This document shows, piece by piece, positions 1 to 5,509 of a stretch of 11,182 nt of DNA. This DNA is from an uncultured Blautia sp. GTDB taxonomy: Bacteria; Bacillota; Clostridia; Lachnospirales; Lachnospiraceae. The translations under genes and the position numbers were made by a program. Location of the stretch: positions 1-11,182 of the forward strand of contig CABSEJ010000109.1 of assembly GCA_902476765.1 (NCBI GenBank). The letters are read 5' to 3'. The notes beneath the pieces are model-generated. The model was not told the origin of the DNA. It ran no database searches and worked only from the letters and a program-made list of their open reading frames with translations. The stretch's first letter is position 1. Each line of letters opens with the position of its first letter.

Positions 1-141
1 CCCGGTCCGCAAGAGAAATTTGTGAGGCGCCTGCCGAAAGGAAAGCTTGTGCGGGTGCCGGCAAAGCATGAAATATACCGCAGCGAAAACCTAATTCTAA
101 AGAAATACTTAGGGAAGGTGATTCAGTTTTATGAGGGATGA
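1..141 (+). CDS. C-terminal fragment of an unidentified protein (5' end outside window)
   Basis: Frame 1 is open from the first base to a TGA at 139-141, giving 46 residues of a C-terminus. The tail is strongly basic (many Lys and Arg) and ends in VIQFYEG. I do not recognise the family from this much sequence. It reads in the same direction as the HutD-family gene that follows after a 23-base gap holding only that gene's ribosome binding site, so the two are probably co-transcribed. That it is a real gene rests on the open frame, the codon-like composition and the well-placed downstream RBS. Confidence 0.6.
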   Translation, partial: PGPQEKFVRRLPKGKLVRVPAKHEIYRSENLILKKYLGKVIQFYEG

Positions 142-164
142 ATATATTGTAGGAGGACAGCGAT

Positions 165-749
165 ATGAAGCAGGAAATCATTATCAGAAAACAGGAAGAT
201 TTTAAGGTTTCTCAGTGGTCCGGCGGGGATACCACGGAATTGTATCTCTACCCGGAAGAGGGAAGCTATAAAGGAGGAGACTTCATGGTGCGAATCAGCA
301 GCGCCACAGTAGAGACTGAGAAATCGGATTTTACCAGCCTGCCGGGAGTGAAAAGGTATCTTATGATTTTTCAGGGACATTTGGACATGATTCACGGCCA
401 GGAAGAAAAGGTATCTTTAGAGCCCTATGAGGTGGATGAATTTGACGGAGGAGTGCCGACTACCAGTTTTGGACAGGTGGTAGACTTTAATCTGATGTTA
501 AAGAACAAGGCCCGGGGAAAGATGGAAGCTCTTTGTCTGGAACCTGGAGAGGAAAGAGAAATCTGTCCCCAGCCGGGAGAAAATTTTCTTGCTGTTTATG
601 TAAAAGAGGGGCAGGCAGTTGTTCAGGAAAAAACTGTGCAGGAAAATCAACTCGCTCTGCTCTTTGGCTGGGAAGATAAAGTAAGAATAGAAAATCCGGG
701 AGAGACAGAATCCAAAATGGGAGTCTGCAGAGTCGGGCTTCCGGTTTGA
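165..749 (+). CDS. HutD/Ves-family protein
   Basis: The 194-residue product matches the HutD/Ves family, small beta-barrel (cupin-like) proteins. Near the N-terminus it has the family's W-x-G-G-x-T-x-E signature (Trp18, Gly20, Gly21, Thr24, Glu25). This is followed by an 'MVRISSATVE' strand and a 'LPGVKRYLMIFQG' segment at about residues 59-72, both typical of the family. There is no signal peptide or membrane segment, so it should be cytoplasmic. In proteobacteria HutD accompanies histidine-utilisation genes and is thought to moderate the pathway, with no established enzymatic activity. No hut genes are visible here, so the role in this organism is unknown. The start ATG is supported by AGGAGG at 151-156, eight bases upstream. 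It is probably in an operon with the preceding partial gene. Confidence 0.8.
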   Translation: MKQEIIIRKQEDFKVSQWSGGDTTELYLYPEEGSYKGGDFMVRISSATVETEKSDFTSLPGVKRYLMIFQGHLDMIHGQEEKVSLEPYEVDEFDGGVPTTSFGQVVDFNLMLKNKARGKMEALCLEPGEEREICPQPGENFLAVYVKEGQAVVQEKTVQENQLALLFGWEDKVRIENPGETESKMGVCRVGLPV

Positions 750-755
750 ATTTTC

Positions 756-906
756 AGGGGCTGCCGCATTAAACGGAATTTGCGAATATTTATACATTTT
801 ATTGCTCAGTCTGCGTCGCTTTGAGCCTAAGGTCTCAAAGCTGTACTCGACAAATTCGCATAAAATGTATAAATATTCTCCATATATGTTTAATGCCACA
901 GCCCCT
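756..906. repeat. Imperfect palindromic dispersed repeat, copy 1 (MITE-like)
   Basis: This is a 151-bp segment that folds end to end. The outer arms 756-774 and 888-906 pair at 17 of 19 positions (ends AGGGGCTG / CAGCCCCT). The inner arms 784-802 and 860-878 are perfect 19-bp complements. An apical hairpin pairs GCTTTGAG (818-825) with CTCAAAGC (834-841). Positions 784-865 recur at 11101-11182 with only two mismatches (803 and 810), which makes this a repeat family and not a one-off hairpin. It lies between convergent genes: seven bases after the HutD-family stop region and six bases before the lacI-type stop codon. No transposase and no clear target-site duplication is seen. It could be a miniature mobile element, a REP-like structural RNA, or both. 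Confidence 0.85.
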
Positions 907-915
907 TCTTTTTTA
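756..915 (+). terminator. Possible terminator of the HutD-family operon, formed by the repeat
   Basis: Read on the plus strand, the long stem of the palindromic repeat closes with CAGCCCCT and is followed by a T-rich run (906-914). This resembles an intrinsic terminator for the HutD-family transcript. On the minus strand the same stem follows the LacI stop but the bases after it are not T-rich, so termination in that direction is less certain. The stem is far longer than an ordinary terminator and the function is inferred from position and structure. Confidence 0.45.
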
Positions 916-1944
916 AAACAGTGAAATTACAGACTGTCGTTCCACAATATCCACACCCATGACAATTCCGGAGGGAGAGGAGAGATGACCGGTGCGTATT
1001 TTTTCCAATAGCATACGGGTACATTTCAGAGCCTTACTGGGAATGTCCTGGGAGATGGAAGTCAGCTTAGGGGTGGTGTACTGACAGAGCTGCAGATTAT
1101 CATAACCAATAATAGACAAGTCTACGGGAATCCGGTAACCTCCCAGCTTTGCTCCTTCCATGACTCCAATAGCGCAGATGTCAGCAGTAGTTACTGCAGC
1201 CGATATTTCATTTCTGGAAGCTGCGATTTTTTTTCCGGCTTCCAGCCCTCCTTCATAGGTGGGGGGATAGTAGTAAACGTATTCCGGCCGGAATGGAATC
1301 TGACTTTCCTCCAGTGCGGTGCGGTATCCCTCAAACCTTCTGGTCAGCAAAGGGTTATCTCTGTAATCTGCCACAAAGGCAATGTGAGTGTGGCCGTGGT
1401 TTATCATATATTTAGTAGACAGATACAGACCCTGGGTATCGTCAGAAGAAACATCGATTAGCCCGGGAATATCCAAATCACTGTCAAATATGGCTACAGG
1501 ACATTTGGAAGAATGGATAAAAGGCCGCAGGTACTCTTCCTTATCCGGGTACAGAAAAATAACCCCGTCCACGTTCCAGTTCCGAAACAGCATAGTAATA
1601 TCTTCTTTCCGTGAGATGGAACGTACCATGGTAAAATAACCTTCCCGGCGCAGCTCCATTTCAATGGTTCCCACCATGGTGCTGATATAAGGATTCTCCA
1701 GGTGATTGACATCCATATACTCATTGTCATGAGGGGAAATAATGATACCAATGATATTGGAAACCTTATTGGTCAGGGAACGGGCACTCAAATTGGGAAC
1801 ATATCCGCATTCATCAATTAACGCATTGATTTTGCGAATGGTCTGGGCGGATACCCGGTTATTTTTTCCGTTTATTACATTAGAAACCGTCATAATACTT
1901 ACCCCGGCTTTTTCCGCAATATCTTTTAAACGAACTTCACTCAT
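913..1944 (-). CDS. LacI-family transcriptional regulator
   Basis: The product is 343 residues, the usual LacI/GalR length. It opens with the LacI helix-turn-helix (residues about 5-24, 'LKDIAEKAGVSIMTVSNVIN'), then the hinge-helix segment with 'PNLSARSL' at about 51-58. From about residue 61 onward it has a periplasmic-binding-protein-like effector domain starting 'NIIGIII'. It is expected to bind DNA as a dimer, with a sugar or sugar phosphate relieving repression. It is divergent from the alpha-glucosidase gene, and a LacI-type palindrome (TTTAGTGCTAAA at 2226-2237) overlaps that gene's transcription start region, so local repression of the glucosidase is the most likely role. The RBS upstream of the ATG is weak (GAGAG-like, read on the minus strand at about 1956-1961). 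The stop codon lies six bases from the palindromic repeat. Confidence 0.93.
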   Translation of the reverse strand: MSEVRLKDIAEKAGVSIMTVSNVINGKNNRVSAQTIRKINALIDECGYVPNLSARSLTNKVSNIIGIIISPHDNEYMDVNHLENPYISTMVGTIEMELRREGYFTMVRSISRKEDITMLFRNWNVDGVIFLYPDKEEYLRPFIHSSKCPVAIFDSDLDIPGLIDVSSDDTQGLYLSTKYMINHGHTHIAFVADYRDNPLLTRRFEGYRTALEESQIPFRPEYVYYYPPTYEGGLEAGKKIAASRNEISAAVTTADICAIGVMEGAKLGGYRIPVDLSIIGYDNLQLCQYTTPKLTSISQDIPSKALKCTRMLLEKIRTGHLSSPSGIVMGVDIVERQSVISLF

Positions 1945-2074
1945 CTCTTCACCAACTCTCTGTAAATATTTTCCACAAATTTAAGAGATATAATAAACGA
2001 ACCTGTTATAGAAAAAAACAAGTTTATAAAGTGTTGAATATAGTTTATAAATGAAAGAACTATAGTATAAAATT

Positions 2075-2103
2075 ATTATATCCAATTAAAAATTGAAAAT
2101 CAA
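2075..2103 (-). promoter_or_regulatory. Candidate promoter of the LacI-family gene
   Basis: On the minus strand, TTGATT (2103-2098) and a perfect TATAAT (2080-2075) are separated by 17 bases. Transcription would start near 2068 and give a leader of about 125 bases, which is rather long. The palindrome ATTGA-AAA-TCAAT (2092-2104) covers the -35 box and could be an autoregulatory site, but in such AT-rich DNA both elements may arise by chance. Confidence 0.4.
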
Positions 2104-2187
2104 TGCTTTTGAGTTAAATTAAAATAGTAAAAATGCACAAAAAACTAATGAAAAAAACTGTCCAAAACATAAAAAACATAATATATG

Positions 2188-2216
2188 TTGACGTATGACG
2201 AAAACTGGTATAGAAT
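2188..2216 (+). promoter_or_regulatory. Sigma-A-type promoter of the alpha-glucosidase gene
   Basis: TTGACG (2188-2193) and TAGAAT (2211-2216) are separated by exactly 17 bases, each box one mismatch from consensus. A-tracts upstream (2150-2176) could act as an UP-element-like region. The predicted start near 2223 leaves a leader of about 40 bases ending in the AGGAGG ribosome binding site at 2248-2253. Confidence 0.8.
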
Positions 2217-2225
2217 TACAATAGA

Positions 2226-2237
2226 TTTAGTGCTAAA
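2226..2237. promoter_or_regulatory. Candidate LacI-family operator (TTTAGTGCTAAA)
   Basis: The arms TTTAG and CTAAA are perfect complements around a central TG. This differs by one base from TTTAGCGCTAAA, a form common among LacI-family operators, whose hallmark is a central CG. It begins ten bases after the -10 box, over the initially transcribed region, where a bound repressor would block transcription. The adjacent divergent LacI-family gene is the obvious partner. Binding is inferred. Confidence 0.6.
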
Positions 2238-2261
2238 CCACACAAATAGGAGGAAGAATCC

Positions 2262-3935
2262 ATGAAAAAAGCATGGTGGAAAGAAAGTGTTGTCTATCAG
2301 ATTTATCCTCGTTCCTTTTGCGACAGTAATGGAGACGGAATTGGAGATTTAAAAGGAATCCGGTCAAAGTTAGGCTATTTGAAGGAGCTAGGGATCAATG
2401 TTATCTGGATGAGCCCGGTTTATAAATCTCCCAATGATGATAACGGGTATGATATTGCAGATTATCAGGATATTATGCCAGAGTTTGGAACCATGGAAGA
2501 TTTCGACCAGCTTCTGAAAGAGGCTCATGAGTATGGCATCAGGATTGTAATGGATTTAGTGGTAAACCATACCTCAGACGAACATCCCTGGTTTATTGAG
2601 AGTCGTTCTTCCAGGGAAAACGAGAAAAGAGATTTCTATATTTGGAGAGAGCCGGTAGACGGCCATGAGCCAAATAACTGGGGAAGCGCTTTTTCAGGTT
2701 CGGCCTGGGAATGGGACGATAAAACCCAAATGTATTATCTCCACTGCTTTTCTAAAAAGCAGCCGGATTTGAACTGGGAAAACCCTAAGGTACGGGATGC
2801 TGTATTTGAAATGATGGATTGGTGGTGTCAGAAAGGAATCGACGGATTCCGTATGGATGTTATTTCCATGATTTCTAAGAAGGAAGGACTTCCGGATGTT
2901 TCTACAGACGGAGGGCTTTACGGAAACTGTATGTACGGAACCTGCAATGGACCTCATGTTCACGAATACCTTCAGGAGATGAATCGCAGGGTTCTTTCTA
3001 AGTATGATGTGATGACTGTAGGAGAATGTGCAGGAGTGACCATTGAAGAAGCAAAGAAATATGCCAACAGTGATAATACAGAATTAAACATGGCATTCCA
3101 GTTTGAACATACTTCTTTAGATGCCGGTCCTATGGATAAGTGGTGCAAGAAGCCGATTTTCCTGCCGGATTTAAAGGAAAATCTTTCCAAATGGGAAAAT
3201 GAGCTGGAAGATGTGGCGTGGAATTCTTTATATTTCAATAACCACGACCAGCCTCGTATGGTGTCCAGGCTTGGAGATAATTCTCCTTTGTCTGCCAAGT
3301 GTATTGCCACGGTTTTGCATATGATGCAGGGAACGCCTTATGTTTATCAAGGTGAGGAGCTGGGAATGACCAACTGCCCCTTCGGCTCTATTGAAAATTA
3401 CAGAGACCTGGAAAGTATTAACGCTTACCATGAATTGACAGAAGCAGGACTGCGTCAGCCGGAAGAGCTGCTGGAATGTATCGCTTATAAGAGCAGAGAT
3501 AATGCAAGGACTCCTATGCAGTGGAGCGATGAAAAAAATGCCGGTTTTACAGAAGGGACACCATGGATTATGGTGAATCCCAATTATAAGGAAATCAATG
3601 CCGAAAAAGAGCTGGCGGATTCAGATTCGGTATTTCACTATTACCGGAAATTGATTTGGCTCCGCAGATGCAGTGAATGGTCAGACTTGATTGTATACGG
3701 CCATTACCAGCTTTTAGCTCCGGAACACACCCAGGTCTTTGCTTATACCAGAGAGTATGAAGGACAGAAGCTTTTGGTATTGTGTAACCTGTCTGCACAA
3801 GAAGCGGATTTCGAAATCCCAGATACTGTAACCTGGGAGAAAGAAGAATTGCTTCTCGGAAACTATGGTGAAACGAAATTGTCTAAAAACACTAAAATGA
3901 GACCTTGGGAAGCATCTATTTGGTCGATTTTATAA
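2262..3935 (+). CDS. malL: GH13 alpha-glucosidase, oligo-1,6-glucosidase type
   Basis: The 557-residue product is a full-length GH13_31-type exo-acting alpha-glucosidase without a signal peptide, so it acts in the cytoplasm on imported oligosaccharides. All conserved regions are present: DLVVNH at 98-103; QPDLNW before the second region; GFRMDV with nucleophile Asp199; GEC with acid/base Glu255; and NNHDQPR with Asp329. These positions coincide with Asp199, Glu255 and Asp329 of the Bacillus cereus oligo-1,6-glucosidase as I recall its numbering. The residue after the nucleophile is Val200. In this subfamily Val there goes with alpha-1,6 (isomaltose-type) hydrolysis, while Thr or Ala goes with alpha-1,4. 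The likely reaction is release of glucose from the non-reducing end of isomaltose, panose or isomalto-oligosaccharides. AGGAGG at 2248-2253 fixes the start. Trehalose-6-phosphate hydrolase or dextran glucosidase are alternatives; the symbol is tentative. Confidence 0.93.
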   Translation: MKKAWWKESVVYQIYPRSFCDSNGDGIGDLKGIRSKLGYLKELGINVIWMSPVYKSPNDDNGYDIADYQDIMPEFGTMEDFDQLLKEAHEYGIRIVMDLVVNHTSDEHPWFIESRSSRENEKRDFYIWREPVDGHEPNNWGSAFSGSAWEWDDKTQMYYLHCFSKKQPDLNWENPKVRDAVFEMMDWWCQKGIDGFRMDVISMISKKEGLPDVSTDGGLYGNCMYGTCNGPHVHEYLQEMNRRVLSKYDVMTVGECAGVTIEEAKKYANSDNTELNMAFQFEHTSLDAGPMDKWCKKPIFLPDLKENLSKWENELEDVAWNSLYFNNHDQPRMVSRLGDNSPLSAKCIATVLHMMQGTPYVYQGEELGMTNCPFGSIENYRDLESINAYHELTEAGLRQPEELLECIAYKSRDNARTPMQWSDEKNAGFTEGTPWIMVNPNYKEINAEKELADSDSVFHYYRKLIWLRRCSEWSDLIVYGHYQLLAPEHTQVFAYTREYEGQKLLVLCNLSAQEADFEIPDTVTWEKEELLLGNYGETKLSKNTKMRPWEASIWSIL

Positions 3936-3945
3936 CTTAAAATTT

Positions 3946-3989
3946 ATAGTAAATGAAAATGATGTGCATATTGACGTAAAAATAGTAAA
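3946..3989 (+). promoter_or_regulatory. Direct repeat ATAGTAAA upstream of the binding-protein promoter
   Basis: ATAGTAAA occurs at 3946-3953 and 3982-3989, a 36-base period, ending 16 bases before the -35 box of the sugar-binding-protein promoter. AraC-type response regulators often bind direct repeats just upstream of the -35, which makes this a candidate activator site. A third copy lies at 2124-2131, upstream of the glucosidase promoter. The region is AT-rich, so chance occurrence is a real possibility. Confidence 0.25.
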
Positions 3990-4003
3990 AAAACCAGAGA
4001 AAC

Positions 4004-4022
4004 TATTGAAAAACGTTCAATA
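4004..4022. promoter_or_regulatory. Inverted repeat over the -35 box: TATTGAA-N5-TTCAATA
   Basis: The 7-bp arms 4004-4010 and 4016-4022 are perfect complements around AAACG, and the left arm contains the -35 box. This is the position of a repressor operator. It does not match the LacI-type palindrome at 2226-2237, nor a full CcpA (cre) consensus, since the half-site spacing is off by one base. The binding factor is unknown. Confidence 0.45.
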
Positions 4023-4033
4023 TGCTGTATAAT
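4006..4033 (+). promoter_or_regulatory. Promoter of the sugar-binding-protein gene
   Basis: TTGAAA (4006-4011) and a perfect TATAAT (4028-4033) are separated by 16 bases. The predicted start near 4040 lies about 47 bases upstream of the ATG. No terminator separates the alpha-glucosidase stop (3935) from this promoter, so the transporter genes can be transcribed both from here and by readthrough from the glucosidase promoter. Confidence 0.75.
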
Positions 4034-4086
4034 ATTTATTACATACTATACCAGCATCATAATAAAAGAAAGGAAGGGCAAAGATT

Positions 4087-5406
4087 ATGAAAAAAATGTT
4101 AGCACTCTTACTGACAGGAACAATGGTACTTTCTCTGGGAGCATGCGGAGGAGGCGGCTCAGACAGCGGAAGCGGTGATTCTGGAAGCTCAGGAGATTCC
4201 GGTTCTTCCAGCGGAACTCTTCGTCTGGTAAACGGAAAAATTGAGGTAGACGAGCAGTTAAAGAAGCTGGCTTCTGTATACGAAGAAGAAACCGGTGTAA
4301 AAGTAGAAATTGAGTCCATGGGAGGCGGCGTTGATATTCAGGGTACTCTGAAAGGCTACTACCAGGGCGGCAATATGCCGGATATCTTTGTAAACGGCGC
4401 AATTCCAGATTTTGAGAACTGGGAAGGCATGCTGGTAGATATGAGCGACCAGGATTGGGTTGCTGATACAGACCAGGCTTATGTAGATGAAGAGTACGGC
4501 ACCATCGGCTTCCCATACACAGTAGAAGCTGTCGGACTGAGCTACAATGCAGACATTCTGGAAAAAGCCGGAATCGACCCTGCTTCCATTACAGGTCCGG
4601 ATTCTATGAGAGAAGCTTTTGAAACACTGGATGCTAAGAAAGATGAATTAGGTCTTACCGCAGTAGTTGGTTACTGTGCAGAGGTTGCTTCTCTGTACTG
4701 GTCCACAGGTAACCACCTTTTCGCAAACTACCTGGATGCAGGTCTTGACCGTGATGACACAACCTACATTGATATGCTCAATGACGGCGGACAGATTGAT
4801 GCAGACCGTATGACTGCTTTTGCTGAGATGGTTCAGCTTTTCAATGAGTATTCAGACCCATCTCTGTTGGTATCCGGTACATATGACCAGCAGATTTTGA
4901 ACTTTGCTTCTGGCAAATATGCTTTCGTTACTCAGGGTTCCTGGATTGGAGCTACCATGACTTCCACAGACGCAGAAGCTTATGAAGCTGCCGGAAGTTT
5001 TGAAGTTGGTATGGTTCCTTACGCTTTTGAAGAAGGAATTGATACAATCCTTACAAACTCTCCATCCTGGTGGTCTATCTACAGCGAAAGCGAAAATGTA
5101 GACGCAGCTCTTGACTTTATTCAGTGGTGTTCAGAGTCTACTGCTCAGCAGATTCTGGTTGAAGAAGCCGGATTTATCAGCCCGTTTAAATCCTGTGAAT
5201 ATGTAGCAAATGACCCATTTGCACAGTCACTTGCAGATTGGCAGGCATCAGGAAAAACTTCTGCATGGCACTGGCTGTACATGATTGAAGGTCTTGCTCA
5301 GAACTACACCGGACAGGTATTCGGCGATTTCGCAGCAGGAAACCTGGATGTAGACGGATTCGTATCTACAATGGAGCAGGTACTTCAGAGCGCTTATGCA
5401 GGCTGA
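4087..5406 (+). CDS. ABC transporter sugar-binding lipoprotein
   Basis: The 439-residue product is a family 1 extracellular solute-binding protein for carbohydrates. Residues 1-19 form a lipoprotein signal peptide with lipobox L-G-A-C, so Cys20 would be lipidated and the protein tethered outside the membrane. A Gly/Ser/Asp linker follows (about 21-43), then the two-lobe binding fold from about 44, with the typical 'LASVYEEETGVKVEIE' and 'MPDIFVNG' segments. The aromatic-rich stretches 'PSWWSIYSE' and 'AWHWLYMIEG' are suitable for stacking on sugar rings. It delivers substrate to the two permeases encoded next. It has its own promoter at 4006-4033, a purine-rich RBS (about 4069-4078) and a terminator just after its stop, a layout that favours excess binding protein over permease. 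The substrate cannot be read from the sequence; alpha-1,6-glucosides are inferred from the neighbouring enzyme. Confidence 0.93.
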   Translation: MKKMLALLLTGTMVLSLGACGGGGSDSGSGDSGSSGDSGSSSGTLRLVNGKIEVDEQLKKLASVYEEETGVKVEIESMGGGVDIQGTLKGYYQGGNMPDIFVNGAIPDFENWEGMLVDMSDQDWVADTDQAYVDEEYGTIGFPYTVEAVGLSYNADILEKAGIDPASITGPDSMREAFETLDAKKDELGLTAVVGYCAEVASLYWSTGNHLFANYLDAGLDRDDTTYIDMLNDGGQIDADRMTAFAEMVQLFNEYSDPSLLVSGTYDQQILNFASGKYAFVTQGSWIGATMTSTDAEAYEAAGSFEVGMVPYAFEEGIDTILTNSPSWWSIYSESENVDAALDFIQWCSESTAQQILVEEAGFISPFKSCEYVANDPFAQSLADWQASGKTSAWHWLYMIEGLAQNYTGQVFGDFAAGNLDVDGFVSTMEQVLQSAYAG

Positions 5407-5442
5407 TGTATAAAACATTAATTTTTACCAGGTAAGGGAAAA

Positions 5443-5476
5443 ACGGGTGGCGGTTTTCATCCGCTGCCCGTTTTTT
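5443..5476 (+). terminator. Intercistronic intrinsic terminator after the binding-protein gene
   Basis: An 11-bp stem (5443-5453 with 5461-5471, two of the pairs G-U wobble) closes a 7-base loop and is followed by a T run (5471-5476). It lies between the binding-protein stop and the first permease RBS, and no separate promoter is evident between it and the permease gene. Partial termination would lower permease expression relative to the binding protein, and the stem would also protect the 3' end of the upstream message. Confidence 0.85.
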
Positions 5477-5509
5477 CTATATCTTGATATGCGAAAGGAG
5501 GAGTAGTGC

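Larger units (their letters stand above)
1945..2261. other. Divergent AT-rich intergenic control region
   Basis: This 317-bp gene-free stretch separates the LacI-family gene (minus) from the alpha-glucosidase gene (plus). It is very AT-rich, with A-tracts through 2110-2175. It contains a clear plus-strand promoter at 2188-2216, a LacI-type operator candidate at 2226-2237, a weaker minus-strand promoter candidate at 2075-2103 and a small palindrome ATTGA-AAA-TCAAT at 2092-2104 over the latter's -35. GTTTATAAA occurs twice (2022-2030 and 2043-2051). I see no RNA gene, riboswitch-like fold or small ORF with a convincing RBS here. Confidence 0.75.

Noticed and set aside
498..899. Minus-strand open frame of 133 codons overlapping the HutD-family gene and the palindromic repeat
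   Set aside because: It is antisense to a well-supported gene and its N-terminal part is simply the translated repeat; no RBS precedes its start.
756..906. Insertion sequence or CRISPR unit
   Set aside because: There is no transposase frame and no target-site duplication. Only two copies about 10 kb apart are seen, with no spacer periodicity, so neither label is supported; a MITE-like or REP-like repeat is the most that can be said.
1945..2261. Riboswitch or small RNA in the divergent region
   Set aside because: The region is almost entirely A/T with no stable stem-loops or conserved aptamer motifs; promoter and operator elements explain what is visible.
4007..4020. CcpA cre-like site in the binding-protein promoter
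   Set aside because: TG...CG...CA elements are present but the half-site spacing is off by one base from the consensus; it is better described as an uncharacterised inverted repeat.
4085..4516. Minus-strand open frame opposite the start of the binding-protein gene
   Set aside because: It lies wholly antisense to a confident gene with a lipobox; its composition (Pro, Arg, Ser, Leu rich) is that of a shadow frame.
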